Positions 41,437-51,678 are shown, numbered from the stretch's first letter. The stretch: 64,000 nt of DNA from Deltaproteobacteria bacterium (GCA_016177845.1 JACOUO010000028.1:62001-126000); one strand, 5' to 3'. Notes: a model not told the origin generated them from the sequence alone. Numbers and translations are program-made.

Positions 41437-42787
41437 CGAGGTTCTCCTCTATCCTGATATAAATTATTTTATCGTGTATTATGTCCATCTTCTGTATCTC
41501 TTCAATCGCGCTCCTGAGTTCCTTTTCAAGCGCGTGATGGGTAAGGATGACCAGGGGAACAGCTCCGCCTATCTTCCTGTCCCTCTGGATTACAGAAGAA
41601 ATGCTTATATTGTATTTGCCGAGCACGCCTGAGACCTTTGAAAGCGCACCGGGCTTATCAATAGCTAAAAACCTTATATAATAAGGGCTTTCAAGGTTTT
41701 CCATAGGTTTTATCTTAACAGTTTTCACAGCCTCTTCGGTATATGAAAGCGGGGGCAGCCTCTTTGATATGCCCTTCTTCATATTCCTTGCTATGTCCAT
41801 GAGGTCAGCCGCTACCGCGCTTGCCGTAGGCATCATCCCTGCTCCCATGCCGTAGAACATCACAGGCCCGACTGCATTGCCATGCAGATGGACCGCGTTG
41901 AAAACTCCGTCGATGTTGGCAAGGGGATGCTCTGTGGGTATCATGGTCGGGTGCACCCTTGCTTCAATGTGGCCGTCAATGTTCTTGGCGATTGCCAGGA
42001 GCTTTATCCTGTAGCCGAATTCCTTTGCGAACTTTATATCAAGCTGGCTGATGCTGCTTATGCCCTCGGTATAGATGTCTTCAAGCCTCACATATGTGCC
42101 GTAGGCAAGATTTATAAGGATGGCAAGCTTATTGGCTGTATCGATACCCTCTACATCATAGGTCGGGTCAGCTTCTGCATAGCCCTTCTCCTGCGCCCTT
42201 CTGAGCACATCTTCGAACTTGCCGCCCTCATTGGTCATCTTTGAGAGGATGTAGTTCGCTGTTCCGTTTATGATGCCGTAAATAGAATCTATCTTATTGG
42301 CTGCAAGCCCTTCCCTTAAAGCCTTGAGGATGGGTATGCCTCCGCCAACACTTGCCTCAAAATAGATATCCACTCCCTTTTCAGCGGCCTTCTTAAATAT
42401 CTCTTCACCGTGGATGGAGAGCAGGGCCTTGTTTGCGGTCACCACATGCTTTCCGCGCTCAAGGGCTTCCATTATGAATGTCCTGGCTATCCCTGTTCCG
42501 CCAACAAGCTCAATGACAATGGATATCTCAGGGTCGTTTATGATATCCATCGCGTCAGGGGTGAGGACGCCGTCCTCTAATTTTACTCCCCTGTCCCTTG
42601 TCGTGTCCTTGTCAGCCACCCTTTTAAGATGGAGCTCGCAGCCGAGCTTATCAAGTATGATGCCGGAGTTTTCCTTGAGCACCTTTACAACGCCTGTGCC
42701 CACTGTGCCGAAGCCGATAAGCCCGACATTTATCCTCTCGGTCTTGACTGACGGAATATGGGTAATCTTCTTTTCAGCGGTTGTCAT
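41423..42787 (-). CDS. hom: Homoserine dehydrogenase
   Basis: A 454-residue enzyme. NAD(P) motif VGLIGFGTVGTGVVKVL, then IVIELVGGTGIAR and the catalytic-domain run GIINGTANYILSKM and EADPTYDVEGIDTANKL. The C-terminal ~85 residues are an ACT domain (IRFLAIDKPGALSKVSGVLG), usually the site of threonine feedback. Reduces aspartate semialdehyde to homoserine. Start is 16 bp after the aminotransferase stop. Confidence 0.93.
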   Translation of the reverse strand: MTTAEKKITHIPSVKTERINVGLIGFGTVGTGVVKVLKENSGIILDKLGCELHLKRVADKDTTRDRGVKLEDGVLTPDAMDIINDPEISIVIELVGGTGIARTFIMEALERGKHVVTANKALLSIHGEEIFKKAAEKGVDIYFEASVGGGIPILKALREGLAANKIDSIYGIINGTANYILSKMTNEGGKFEDVLRRAQEKGYAEADPTYDVEGIDTANKLAILINLAYGTYVRLEDIYTEGISSISQLDIKFAKEFGYRIKLLAIAKNIDGHIEARVHPTMIPTEHPLANIDGVFNAVHLHGNAVGPVMFYGMGAGMMPTASAVAADLMDIARNMKKGISKRLPPLSYTEEAVKTVKIKPMENLESPYYIRFLAIDKPGALSKVSGVLGKYNISISSVIQRDRKIGGAVPLVILTHHALEKELRSAIEEIQKMDIIHDKIIYIRIEENLGAAN

Positions 42788-42803
42788 TCTCTGATATACC
42801 TTC

Positions 42804-44030
42804 TTAATCTAATTTAACGCCAGCCTTGATGGCTTCATTTATCATAACTGCCTTATCGGGCGTTTCAAAAGCTTTCTTTATGCATTTCGCGGCCTGTCTT
42901 ATCCTGTGCTCGTTCTCCACAAGCGCAAGCCTTACATAATCATCTCCGTACTCTCCGAAGCCAATGCCGGGAGATACTGCGACCTTTGCCTTATTAAGCA
43001 GGAATTTAGAGAACTCAAGGGACTTCATATCCTTGAACTGCTCAGGTATCTTGGCCCATACGAACATGGTTGCCTTTGGCTTCTGTATGTCCCAGCCTGC
43101 CTTGCCAAAGCTCTCTATAAGGGCATTTCTCCTTGATTCATATACCTTGCACATCTCATCCACGCAGTCCTGCGGGCCGTTAAGGGCGACAATACCGGAA
43201 ATCTGTATAGGCTGGAACATCCCGTAGTCAAGATAGCTCTTTATCCTTGTAAGCGCGGCGATAAGCTTTTTATTTCCTACCGCAAAGCCTACCCTCCAGC
43301 CGGGCATATTGTAGCTCTTTGATAATGTAAAGAACTCTACGCCCACATCCTTGGCGCCGGGGGCTTCAAGGAAGCTCGGGGCCTTGTAGCCGTCAAATAC
43401 TATATCGGCATACGCAAGGTCATGAATGACCATGAGGTCATTTTCCTTCGCGAAATCAACTACCTTTTTAAAGAACTCAAGGTCAACGACCTCTGTTGTC
43501 GGATTATGCGGGAAGTTAAGTACAAGCAGCTTGGGCTTGGGCCATGTCTGCTTGACTGCCTTCTGAAGCTCATCAAAAAAGTCAACGCCCGGAAGAAGCG
43601 GAATGCTTCTTACATCGCCTCCGGCAATGATTATTGAATATGTATGTATCGGGTAAGTCGGATTGGGCACGAACACCACATCACCGGGACCGATTATGGC
43701 AAGGGCAAGGTGCGCTATGCCTTCTTTTGAGCCTATTGTGGCAACAGCCTCTGTCTCAGGGTCGATATCGACATTGTAACGCCTCTTGTACCAGTCGGCT
43801 ATGGCAAGCCTTAGCTTATAGATGCCACGGGAGGCTGAATAGCGGTGATTCCTCGGGTTGTGCGCTGCCTCTATGAGCTTATTGACTATATGGGGAGGCG
43901 TGGGCTGGTCAGGATTGCCCATACCGAAATCGATTATGTCTTCCCCTCTTTTTCTTGCCGCAACCTTAAGGTCGGTTACGATATTGAACACATATGGCGG
44001 AAGCCGTTTGATCCTATGAAATTCGTCCAT
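42804..44030 (-). CDS. Class I aminotransferase (AlaC/glutamate-pyruvate or LL-DAP-like)
   Basis: A 408-residue PLP enzyme of fold type I. The PLP lysine is in [23 protein letters not shown] and [11 protein letters not shown] are the cofactor-contact motifs. The closest characterised members are alanine transaminase AlaC and related aspartate-family aminotransferases. Being upstream of hom and thrC suggests a role in the aspartate family pathway or amino acid interconversion; the exact substrate cannot be set from sequence alone. Confidence 0.85.
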   Translation of the reverse strand: MDEFHRIKRLPPYVFNIVTDLKVAARKRGEDIIDFGMGNPDQPTPPHIVNKLIEAAHNPRNHRYSASRGIYKLRLAIADWYKRRYNVDIDPETEAVATIGSKEGIAHLALAIIGPGDVVFVPNPTYPIHTYSIIIAGGDVRSIPLLPGVDFFDELQKAVKQTWPKPKLLVLNFPHNPTTEVVDLEFFKKVVDFAKENDLMVIHDLAYADIVFDGYKAPSFLEAPGAKDVGVEFFTLSKSYNMPGWRVGFAVGNKKLIAALTRIKSYLDYGMFQPIQISGIVALNGPQDCVDEMCKVYESRRNALIESFGKAGWDIQKPKATMFVWAKIPEQFKDMKSLEFSKFLLNKAKVAVSPGIGFGEYGDDYVRLALVENEHRIRQAAKCIKKAFETPDKAVMINEAIKAGVKLD

Positions 44031-44075
44031 TGAAAACCCATCCGGTTTGATTGTTATCTGCTTTATATATCGGTA

Positions 44076-44924
44076 TTATTTACCGTTTATTAACTGTTCA
44101 GCGTTATACGAACTTCTTACGAACGGCCCTGAATAGACATATTTCAGGCCGATTGCCTTGCCGTATTCCTCATATTCCTTAAAGACTTCCGGCTCAACAT
44201 ATTCCCTTACTTCAAGGTTATTGCGCGTGGGCCTAAGGTACTGCCCGATAGTGACTGCATCGCAGCCTGACGCCAAAAGGTCCCTTAAGACCTCTTTCAC
44301 CTCTTCTTTTGTCTCGCCAAGCCCCACCATTATGCCGGATTTTGTCATTACACCGGCTTGCTTTGCCCTTCCAAGCACATCAAGAGACCTTTGGTAGTCT
44401 GCCTGAGGCCTTACCACCGAATAAAGGGACGGCACTGTCTCAAGGTTATGGTTGAAGATATCGGGCCGGGCATCCAGAACTATCTTTAAAGCCTCTTGGT
44501 CGCCCTCGAAATCAGGGGTCAGCACCTCGACTAAAATGTCGGAAATGTTATCTTTTATCGCCTTGATTGTCAAGGCAAATTGGTCTGCTCCGCCGTTTGG
44601 AAGGTCATCCCTTGTAACCGAAGTTATGACCACATGCTTAAGCCCCAGCTCTTTTGCCGTAAGGGCAATATTGGCTGGTTCATGGGGGTCGACCAACAGC
44701 GGGTCGGCCTTTTTTTCAATGGAGCAGAACCCGCACGTGCGGGTGCAGACATCCCCAAGTATCATAAAAGTGGCAGTGGGCTTGGAAAAGCACTCCCCGA
44801 TATTGGGGCATCGTGCGGACTCGCAGACAGTATGGAGGTTTCTTTTCCGAAGGATGGATTTCATCTCATGGAGCTTGCTTGCAGGCCCCAGCGTCTTTTT
44901 TGCCCAGGAAGGGAGTCTTTTCAT
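44076..44924 (-). CDS. lipA: Lipoyl synthase
   Basis: A 282-residue radical SAM enzyme. The auxiliary cluster motif is CESARCPNIGEC and the radical SAM cluster is CTRTCGFC. The C-terminal conserved RSSYNAEQ supplies the Ser ligand of the auxiliary cluster. It inserts two sulfurs into protein-bound octanoyl groups. No lipB or lipM lies beside it. Length matches the family. Confidence 0.94.
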   Translation of the reverse strand: MKRLPSWAKKTLGPASKLHEMKSILRKRNLHTVCESARCPNIGECFSKPTATFMILGDVCTRTCGFCSIEKKADPLLVDPHEPANIALTAKELGLKHVVITSVTRDDLPNGGADQFALTIKAIKDNISDILVEVLTPDFEGDQEALKIVLDARPDIFNHNLETVPSLYSVVRPQADYQRSLDVLGRAKQAGVMTKSGIMVGLGETKEEVKEVLRDLLASGCDAVTIGQYLRPTRNNLEVREYVEPEVFKEYEEYGKAIGLKYVYSGPFVRSSYNAEQLINGK

Positions 44925-45036
44925 GATTTTAAGAGGATAATCCGTTCAAAACCTTAGAAATTTACCTCAACAACATACCATTTTAAAGAGGGAAATACAA
45001 TGGAACAGTTGGATCTCCCTCAAATTACGGCAAGCC

Positions 45037-45696
45037 TCAGTAAAGGGCCCTCTCAAGGGAGTTTAAAAATGCCGAACTTGCGGGTGCATTGGGGTTGTCT
45101 TTAAGGAGCGGAAGGTCGAAAGGTATGTCAATATCATACCAGGGATTGAGAAGTTTGAAATTTAACGCGCTCTCCTTTACCCTTTTAATGGTCTCTTCGA
45201 GGACTTTATTTGTGCTCCAGGGGATATTTATAAAAGGCGCATTGCTTAGGCCGTTCATGGCTACAAGGTAGTAGCCTCCGTCATCGGCAGGGCCGAGCAC
45301 AAGCCTTGTCTCACCCTCAAGGAGATCAAATGATTCAGTTATGAAATACCCCGGCATATCAGGACTGTCAGAACCTATAAGACATACCTTTTTATAACCT
45401 TTTGCAAATAAGTACCTGAAGCTATTGCATATTCTTTCGCCAAGGCCATCCCCTTCCTGGGGAAACGATGCAATATCTTCAGGGATGAATCCTTCAATAT
45501 CATCGCCTTGCGCAAGGGGCGCGTACGACGCAAATATATCAACACCCTTGGCTTTACGCGCGTTCGAGAAAGTATCTGCCAGAAAGCACTTATAAAGCTC
45601 CGCCGCTTCTTCATGCGAAAGCGGCGGCACAAGCCTTGTCTTTACATCCCCCGGTCTCGGGGCTTTCATCATTATAATTACGGCGTTGGTATTCAT
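45037..45696 (-). CDS. TIGR04282/DUF2064 glycosyltransferase-like (CofC-related) protein
   Basis: A 219-residue nucleotidyl-/glycosyl-transferase-fold protein: MMKAPRPGDVKTRLVPPLS near the N-terminus, CLIGSDSPDMP in the middle and LGPADDGGYYLVA further on. This family is common in bacteria next to sterol-, hopanoid- or arsenosugar-type genes, but the reaction is not generally established. It ends a run with two small genes 11-12 bp upstream. Confidence 0.8.
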   Translation of the reverse strand: MNTNAVIIMMKAPRPGDVKTRLVPPLSHEEAAELYKCFLADTFSNARKAKGVDIFASYAPLAQGDDIEGFIPEDIASFPQEGDGLGERICNSFRYLFAKGYKKVCLIGSDSPDMPGYFITESFDLLEGETRLVLGPADDGGYYLVAMNGLSNAPFINIPWSTNKVLEETIKRVKESALNFKLLNPWYDIDIPFDLPLLKDNPNAPASSAFLNSLERALY

Positions 45697-45707
45697 CTCA
45701 GATAATA

Positions 45708-45881
45708 TCAGGCCTTTTCAGCGGTCTTATGCCTGCCTGTGCGCTCCTGCTCTTTTTTATCGGAACAGGCTGCGCAGGCATACCTCTTCTCATGCCTTAC
45801 CGTAAGCCTGTCGTAATCCTTATCAAGGGCTACCCTTACTACCTTCTCTGTCTCTTTTCCGCAAAAATCACAACGCAACAT
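45708..45881 (-). CDS. Small zinc-ribbon protein
   Basis: A 57-residue protein from the ATG at 45881 (GGAGAAG just upstream), overlapping the previous gene's end by 14 bp. Two cysteine pairs, CDFCG and CAACS, should bind one Zn. Between them is a basic strand (LDKDYDRLTVRHEKR). The function is unknown; translational coupling to the DUF3343 gene suggests a shared job. Confidence 0.65.
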   Translation of the reverse strand: MLRCDFCGKETEKVVRVALDKDYDRLTVRHEKRYACAACSDKKEQERTGRHKTAEKA

Positions 45882-46107
45882 ACTCTTCTCCTTCCTTCCT
45901 GTAAATGGTTTTAGGCTCAAGCCCAGAGTTCTTCAGGGCCTCTTTGGCATCAACCAGAGATTCATCCTTCATTGATATCACAAGGTCGCAATACGGGGCA
46001 AGGGCCTTAGGCGCAGGCAGAAGCCTGAACGGGACAGATGCCTCCTTTAATATCTCCTCAGCCTTAAGCGCCTTATGCGCTGAGCCAAAGGCCAGAATAT
46101 ATTCCAT
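45868..46107 (-). CDS. DUF3343 family protein
   Basis: A 79-residue protein starting at the ATG at 46107 (MEYILAFGSAHKALKAEEIL), the position that matches the family; twelve further residues are possible upstream but neither start has a good ribosome site. DUF3343 proteins are small sulfur- or selenium-relay candidates; the pattern includes PYCDLVIS with one Cys. In this operon it precedes the zinc-ribbon gene. Confidence 0.72.
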   Translation of the reverse strand: MEYILAFGSAHKALKAEEILKEASVPFRLLPAPKALAPYCDLVISMKDESLVDAKEALKNSGLEPKTIYRKEGEEYVAL

Positions 46108-46358
46108 AAAAATGAAGTTAGCAGATTTCAAAGCCATAAGCAAGAATAAGGCAAAACCAATTTAGGAGCTAAATATTTTTACACTGAAAATCCCCTTTTT
46201 AACAAGAATCCTTTTCAGGGCCTTAAATAAAGTAAACGAATTTTACGCTCACGCTCGGGCATTAAAAAAATCCCTGAGAATAACCCGGTTTTTAGAATTG
46301 ATTTCAGATGGAATATAGCTTGCAATCAAATATTCAAAACACGGAAAAGGAGGCAGGG

Positions 46359-47252
46359 ATGAAAAAAAGCTTTACATTTTTATCGACATCCGCGCTCAGC
46401 GCTTTGCTTATCAGCTTCTCGTCAGTGCCGTCATATGCGGTATCATACCTTGAGTACAACGGCAGGATGACCATTGTGGCAGACGGGGCAGTGATAAATG
46501 AAGCCGCGTCCTCAGTTCAAGGCGCCTTACCCTTTGAGAATACCGGCCTTACCCTAAGCGGAGGTTCAGGCAACGCAGGGGGCTTTCTTATCACGACAGC
46601 TTATCTTGACTACGGCAGGTTTGGCGTAGCCTATGACGGGCAGGCCGAAGTCAGCGCACCGGGCTCATGGATAGAGTTTGCGGCTAATCACGAAATGCGC
46701 TGGTATGACACTGCCCGTATCTTTTCAGACACCCTGAGACAAGGCACAATAGTAGAGTTTGCAGCAACTATTCCTTCACAAAGCGGCTCAGCGTACATGG
46801 GCATAAAAGGAAGCGGACAGGAGGGCAACGGGCTTTCCGAGCTTTGGGCAGGCCCAGGCGGAGATAATACTACAACAATCTTTCAGGGCCGAGTAGGCGA
46901 CACCCTCGGCATTACAGGCTCATGGAATGTAAGGGGCGGCATGTATGATGATTACGCCTCTCAGGGGCTCGACGGCTATATTGAGCAGATTTGGTCTCAA
47001 AATGCAGACTTCTACCTTGACCCGATCACTGGAGGGGTAAGCCTTATATCAGAGAGCGGAGCCTCGTATTCATCAGGCGCATACGGCACAAAACCTCCGA
47101 TATACACGCCTCCCATTTACAGGGAAACCTCGCACAACGCCGCGGAATCTTCTACCCTTTTACTTTTGGGCTGCGCCCTCACCTCATTTTTCTTCATCGG
47201 GAAAAGGAGACAGGATAAATATCCTGAAACAAATCAGCAAATAAGGGCTTAG
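46359..47252 (+). CDS. Secreted protein with PEP-CTERM-like sorting tail
   Basis: A 297-residue protein from the ATG at 46359 (AGGAGG site). A signal peptide ends near VPSYAVS. The middle is beta-rich and Gly/Ser-rich with no recognised enzyme domain. The last ~40 residues are a tripartite sorting tail: AESSTLLLLGCALTSFFF then GKRRQ, i.e. a motif, a membrane helix and a basic cluster. The canonical PEP triplet is replaced by AES. Exosortase systems recognise such tails and usually accompany exopolysaccharide loci; no exosortase is visible in this window. Confidence 0.72.
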   Translation: MKKSFTFLSTSALSALLISFSSVPSYAVSYLEYNGRMTIVADGAVINEAASSVQGALPFENTGLTLSGGSGNAGGFLITTAYLDYGRFGVAYDGQAEVSAPGSWIEFAANHEMRWYDTARIFSDTLRQGTIVEFAATIPSQSGSAYMGIKGSGQEGNGLSELWAGPGGDNTTTIFQGRVGDTLGITGSWNVRGGMYDDYASQGLDGYIEQIWSQNADFYLDPITGGVSLISESGASYSSGAYGTKPPIYTPPIYRETSHNAAESSTLLLLGCALTSFFFIGKRRQDKYPETNQQIRA

Positions 47253-47280
47253 CCGATATTTTCTCACCGGAATAAAAAAA

Positions 47281-47303
47281 GCCTGCCGGAAAAACCGGCA
47301 GGC
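47281..47303. terminator. Bidirectional intrinsic terminator
   Basis: GCCTGCCGG (47281-47289) pairs perfectly with CCGGCAGGC (47295-47303); A run before (47274-47280) and T run after (47304-47308). Serves the plus-strand PEP-CTERM-like gene and the minus-strand glyA. Confidence 0.92.
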
Positions 47304-47331
47304 TTTTTGATTTTTGGATAAGAACAGTGGC

Positions 47332-48588
47332 TTATACTGCCGCGTTCACAAGGCTCTTATAGAACGGGAATTTTATGCAAAGCTCTTTTACTTCGGCCTT
47401 TATCGCTGCAAGCGCGTTCTCATCGGCGCGGCTCTTAAGAGCGCTGTCTATAAAGCCGGCGATAAGCTTCATCTCAGCTTCGTTCATGCCCTTTGTAGTT
47501 GCGGCGGGAACGCCTACCCTGATTCCGCTTGTCACGAACGGGCTTCTTGTCTCAAACGGGATGGTATTTTTGTTCACTGTGATACCGGCTTTTACAAGCG
47601 CCTCTTCAGCCTCTTTGCCTGTGATGTCCTGCTTTGTAAGGTCAACGAGCATCAGGTGATTGTCTGTTCCGCCTGATACAAGGTTATAGCCTTTGTTCAT
47701 AAGCTCTTCTGAAAGGACTTTCGCGTTGGCCAATACCTGCTTCTGATATGTGATGAATGACGGGTCGAGGGCTTCTTTGAACGCGACTGCCTTTGCGGCG
47801 ATTATGTGCATAAGCGGGCCACCCTGTATTCCGGGGAATATCTGCTTGTCAACTGCCTTTGCGAACTCCTCACGGCACATTATCATGCCGCTTCTGGGCC
47901 CTCTCAAGGTCTTGTGGGTTGTTGTAGTGACGAACTCGGCAACAGGCACCGGGCTCGGATGGAGGCCTGCCACGACAAGGCCAGCGATATGGGCGATATC
48001 GACCATCATCACTGCGCCCACTTCATCGGCTATTGACCTGAATGCGTTGAAATCTATGATTCTCGGGTAAGCGCTCGCACCTACAACTATCATCTTCGGG
48101 CGATTCTGCTTTGCAAGCTCTCTTACCTGGTCATAATCTATGCGGTGCGTATCCGGCCTTACGCCGTAAAATACAATATTATAAAGCTGGCCAGAGAAGT
48201 TTACAGGGCTTCCGTGAGTAAGGTGTCCGCCGTGGGAAAGGTTCATGCCCATTACAGTGTCACCCGGCTTTACAGCGGCAAGATAGACCGCCATATTGGC
48301 CTGTGAGCCTGAATGGGGCTGGACATTTACATGCTCGCATCCAAAAAGCTTTTTTGCCCTCTCTATGGCAAGCCTCTCGGCAATATCAACAAATTCACAT
48401 CCGCCGTAATACCTTTTGCCCGGGTACCCTTCGGCGTACTTGTTTGTCATTACGCTTCCGGCAGCTTCCAAAACCGCTTCGCTGACAAGGTTCTCGGAGG
48501 CGATAAGCTCTAACTTATATTCCTGCCTCTCGGCCTCAAGCCTAATGGATTCGTAGATTTCAGGGTCAAAATTCTTGAGAACTGACAT
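47332..48588 (-). CDS. glyA: Serine hydroxymethyltransferase
   Basis: A 418-residue PLP enzyme. PLP lysine in [15 protein letters not shown], cofactor motifs [12 protein letters not shown] and [10 protein letters not shown]. Converts serine and tetrahydrofolate to glycine and methylene-THF. It is the last gene of the yceD-to-glyA group, 33 bp after rpiB; no riboswitch fits in that gap. Confidence 0.95.
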   Translation of the reverse strand: MSVLKNFDPEIYESIRLEAERQEYKLELIASENLVSEAVLEAAGSVMTNKYAEGYPGKRYYGGCEFVDIAERLAIERAKKLFGCEHVNVQPHSGSQANMAVYLAAVKPGDTVMGMNLSHGGHLTHGSPVNFSGQLYNIVFYGVRPDTHRIDYDQVRELAKQNRPKMIVVGASAYPRIIDFNAFRSIADEVGAVMMVDIAHIAGLVVAGLHPSPVPVAEFVTTTTHKTLRGPRSGMIMCREEFAKAVDKQIFPGIQGGPLMHIIAAKAVAFKEALDPSFITYQKQVLANAKVLSEELMNKGYNLVSGGTDNHLMLVDLTKQDITGKEAEEALVKAGITVNKNTIPFETRSPFVTSGIRVGVPAATTKGMNEAEMKLIAGFIDSALKSRADENALAAIKAEVKELCIKFPFYKSLVNAAV

Positions 48589-48621
48589 TTTAAACTGCCT
48601 CCGTATAAAATAAAAAAACGC

Positions 48622-49074
48622 TTATTGCTTCTTCTTCTCTACTTCGTGGATCTTATCAAGCCTTCTCTGATGCCTTCCGCCTTCAAACCTTGTCTCAAGC
48701 CAGGTCTTTGTTATCTCTCTGGCAAGCCCCTTGCCTACGATACGGCCTCCGATGACAAGTATGTTGGCGTCGTTATGCTCTTTTGCCATGCGCGCGGTAT
48801 AGACATCGCTTACAAGCGCGGCCCTGACATTATCGTACTTATTGGCAAGAATCGACATGCCGATGCCTGTGCCGCACACGAGTATCCCTTTTGCGATTTC
48901 GCCCTTTGAGACCCTCTCTGCAACAGGTGAGCCGTAATCAGGGTAATCGACAGACTTATCTTCGCTGTCAACTCCCAGGTCTATTACTTCAACCCCAAGG
49001 TCTTTGAGGTATTCCTTTATATCTTCCTTAAGCTCGTGACCTGCGTGGTCGCTTGCTATTACAACCTTTTCCAT
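48622..49074 (-). CDS. rpiB: Ribose 5-phosphate isomerase B
   Basis: A 150-residue LacAB_rpiB-family isomerase: IASDHAGHELKEDIKEYL, DYPDYGSPVAERVSKGE, LVCGTGIGMSILANK and VLVIGGRIVG-type run ILVIGGRIVGK. Interconverts ribose and ribulose 5-phosphate in the pentose phosphate pathway. Classic position between fabF and glyA. Confidence 0.93.
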   Translation of the reverse strand: MEKVVIASDHAGHELKEDIKEYLKDLGVEVIDLGVDSEDKSVDYPDYGSPVAERVSKGEIAKGILVCGTGIGMSILANKYDNVRAALVSDVYTARMAKEHNDANILVIGGRIVGKGLAREITKTWLETRFEGGRHQRRLDKIHEVEKKKQ

Positions 49075-49163
49075 AGAGGCGTTTCCTCCGATTTTTCAAG
49101 ACGGCTTTTAGTTTAAAAAGTATATCTTTATATTATAGTTCAGCGCGCCGCCTTAATCAAATC

Positions 49164-50399
49164 CTACTCAAAGCGTTTGAAAGCGAGGACGCCGTTTGTT
49201 CCGCCAAAGCCGAAGGAGTTTGAAATAACCGCTTTGACCTTAAGCTCCCTTGCCGTGTTCGGCACATAGTCGAGGTCGCATTCAGGGTCAGGCGTCTCAT
49301 GGTTTACAGTCGGGGGCAGAACCCCTTCCTTTAATGACATGACTGAAAACACTGCCTCTATTCCGCCTGCCGCGCCTAAAAGATGGCCTGTCATGCCCTT
49401 TGTGGAGCTTACGGCAAGTTTCTTGGCGTGGTCGCCAAAAACCTTCTTTATGGCCATTGTCTCGTAAAGGTCATTATAATATGTAGAAGTGCCGTGGGCG
49501 TTTATGTAGCCGATATCTTCCTTGTTAAGGCCTGAGCCTCTGAGGGCAAGCTCAATGCACTTTGACGCGCCCTCTCCGTTTGGGGAAGGTGTGGTCATGT
49601 GGTGGGCATCGGAGTTCGCGCCGTAGCCTACGACTTCAGCGTAAATCTTTGCGCCCCTCTTCTTTGCCGACTCAAGCTCTTCCAATACAAGGACGCCTGA
49701 GCCTTCTCCGACTACGAAGCCGTCCCTGTCCTTGTCAAACGGCCTGCTCGCCCTTAAGGGCTCGTCATTGCGGGTCGAAAGCGCCTTCATCGCGTTAAAT
49801 CCCGCTACGCATAAAGGAGTGATTGTCGATTCGGTTCCGCCTGCTATCATCACATCAGCCATATCGTTCTGAATGAGCCTGAAAGCGTCGCCTATGGAAT
49901 GAGTGCCTGTGGCGCAGGCTGTTACCGCGCAACTGTTAGGGCCTTTTGCGCCTAATTTTATGGAGACCTGCCCTGAGGCGAGGTTGATTATAACCATCGG
50001 AATGAAAAACGGGGTTATCCTGTCCGGGCCTTTTTCTTTCAATACATCGTACCAGTGCTCGATTGCCGGCAGACCGCCAATCCCTGCGCCGATATATACG
50101 CCTACTCTTTCAGCGTTCTCTTCTGTAATTTTATAGCCCGAGTCCTCGAATGCCATTGTGCTTGCTGACATGGCATACTGGATGAAGAGGTCCATCTTTT
50201 TGACCTCTTTTTTCTCAATGGCCGTGGTCGGTTCAAAATCAGGGACTTCGCCTGCTATCTTTACAGGGAAGGTCGAAGCGTCAAACCTTGTTATCGTCCT
50301 GATGCCTGAACGGCCTTCCTTTGCCCCGCCCCAGGACTTCTCTATCCCGGTCCCTAAAGGGCTTACTATGCCTACGCCTGTTACGACTACTCTTCTCAT
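49164..50399 (-). CDS. fabF: Beta-ketoacyl-ACP synthase II
   Basis: A 411-residue condensing enzyme counted from the ATG at 50399 ([16 protein letters not shown]), which matches the family; a twelve-codon longer frame has an AAGGAAG site and cannot be excluded. Catalytic Cys in [15 protein letters not shown], histidines in [11 protein letters not shown] and [15 protein letters not shown]. Elongates acyl-ACP with malonyl-ACP. It lies 159 bp downstream of acpP across a long hairpin. Confidence 0.94.
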   Translation of the reverse strand: MRRVVVTGVGIVSPLGTGIEKSWGGAKEGRSGIRTITRFDASTFPVKIAGEVPDFEPTTAIEKKEVKKMDLFIQYAMSASTMAFEDSGYKITEENAERVGVYIGAGIGGLPAIEHWYDVLKEKGPDRITPFFIPMVIINLASGQVSIKLGAKGPNSCAVTACATGTHSIGDAFRLIQNDMADVMIAGGTESTITPLCVAGFNAMKALSTRNDEPLRASRPFDKDRDGFVVGEGSGVLVLEELESAKKRGAKIYAEVVGYGANSDAHHMTTPSPNGEGASKCIELALRGSGLNKEDIGYINAHGTSTYYNDLYETMAIKKVFGDHAKKLAVSSTKGMTGHLLGAAGGIEAVFSVMSLKEGVLPPTVNHETPDPECDLDYVPNTARELKVKAVISNSFGFGGTNGVLAFKRFE

Positions 50400-50488
50400 A
50401 ATTTTCCAATTCAGAACGCCCTCTTTGATGGGCATTCCGCTCGCTTCCTTATTATAATATCAGTTTATTAAGCCAATTTAAATCAAAT

Positions 50489-50523
50489 GGCGTTGAGCCT
50501 GGGAAATTCCAGCGCTCAACGCC
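50489..50523 (-). terminator. Long stem-loop between acpP and fabF
   Basis: GGCGTTGAGCCTGG (50489-50502) pairs with CCAG-C-GCTCAACGCC (50509-50523) with one bulged base, giving a 14-bp stem. No T tract follows on the minus strand, so it is more likely an mRNA-stabilising or attenuating structure that lets acpP be made in excess than a full terminator. Confidence 0.6.
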
Positions 50524-50557
50524 TTAAATACAGCCTTTTCTGCGGTTTTGTCAGGTA

Positions 50558-50797
50558 TTACTTGCCGGCTTTTTTCTGGATGTATTCCACGGCATCCTGA
50601 ACTGTCTTTATCTTCTCGGCGTCTTCGTCAGGGATCTCGATTGAGAACTCTTCCTCAAATGCCATTACCATCTCAACTGTATCAAGTGAATCAGCGCCGA
50701 GGTCATCGACAAAAGAGGCCTGAGATGTTACTTCTTCCTCTGTGACATCGAGCTGGTCTATTATGATTTTCTTTACCTTATTTTCAATTGAAGACAT
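50558..50797 (-). CDS. acpP: Acyl carrier protein
   Basis: A 79-residue acidic protein from the ATG at 50797 (GGAGG site 9 bp upstream). The 4'-phosphopantetheine Ser is in [21 protein letters not shown]. Carries growing acyl chains for FabD/H/G/F and for acyltransferases. Its own start is two codons inside a slightly longer frame. Confidence 0.96.
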   Translation of the reverse strand: MSSIENKVKKIIIDQLDVTEEEVTSQASFVDDLGADSLDTVEMVMAFEEEFSIEIPDEDAEKIKTVQDAVEYIQKKAGK

Positions 50798-50937
50798 TTG
50801 CACTACCTCCTAAAGATTATGATTTTATTTATAAAATACGGCCTTTGCCTTCGGACTTTAAAGCTTTTTCACGCAGTGGTTTTGGATAACAACACTGTAT
50901 AACACCTATCAGTGCCATTGTCAATTTTTTATCAAGC

Positions 50938-51678
50938 CTACATCGCCATTCCACCGTTTATGTTAAGCACCTGGCCCGTGATGTAGTTTGAGGCGTTTGA
51001 AGCAAGGAAAAGCACGCCCATTGCCACATCATTGGCACCGCCAAGCCTGCCAAGCGGTATCTTGTTCAGAAGGTCTGACTTTACCTGCGGGGAAAGCACA
51101 TCCGTCATTGCCGTCTCGATAAAGCCGGGAGCTACGGCGTTGACTGTGATATTCCTGCTTGCGACTTCCCTTGCAACGCTCTTTGTAAAACCAATAAGGC
51201 CTGCCTTGCTTGCGGCATAGTTAGCCTGCCCTGCATTGCCCATCACGCCCACAACAGAGGCAATATTGACGATACGGCCCCACTTCATCTTTGTCATGTA
51301 TTTAAGGACTGCCTTGGTGCAGGCGAAAGCGCCCTTAAGGTTGATGTTCATTACAGAGTCCCAGTCCTCTTCCTTCATCCTCAGGAGAAGCCCGTCACGG
51401 GTAATGCCTGCGTTATTTACAAGTATGTGAATGCCTTCAAGGTCGGTAAAGACCTTTTCAGCCATCTCTTCAGTTTCCTTTACGTTTGAGACATCCACCT
51501 TAAGCGCAAGGGCCTTTCTGCCCATATCCTTTACTTCTTTCGCTGTCTCTTCCGCCTTCTCAAGGTTTATGTCAACAACCGCAACATCCGCCCCATAAGA
51601 AGCAAGCTTTAAAGCGATTGCCTTTCCGATGCCTTGACCCGCGCCTGTTACAATGGCAACTCTTCCTGATAATTGCAT
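50938..51678 (-). CDS. fabG: 3-oxoacyl-ACP reductase
   Basis: A 246-residue SDR enzyme. Cofactor motif AIVTGAGQGIGKAIA, the active-site triad in SVVGVMGNAGQANYAASKAG, and the family end YITGQVLNINGGM. Reduces beta-ketoacyl-ACP with NADPH. Start behind AAGGAGGG; 125 bp downstream of fabD. Confidence 0.95.
   Translation of the reverse strand: MQLSGRVAIVTGAGQGIGKAIALKLASYGADVAVVDINLEKAEETAKEVKDMGRKALALKVDVSNVKETEEMAEKVFTDLEGIHILVNNAGITRDGLLLRMKEEDWDSVMNINLKGAFACTKAVLKYMTKMKWGRIVNIASVVGVMGNAGQANYAASKAGLIGFTKSVAREVASRNITVNAVAPGFIETAMTDVLSPQVKSDLLNKIPLGRLGGANDVAMGVLFLASNASNYITGQVLNINGGMAM

Noticed and set aside
48589-48621. Riboswitch before glyA
   Set aside because: Only 33 bp separate rpiB and glyA; too short for a glycine or other riboswitch.
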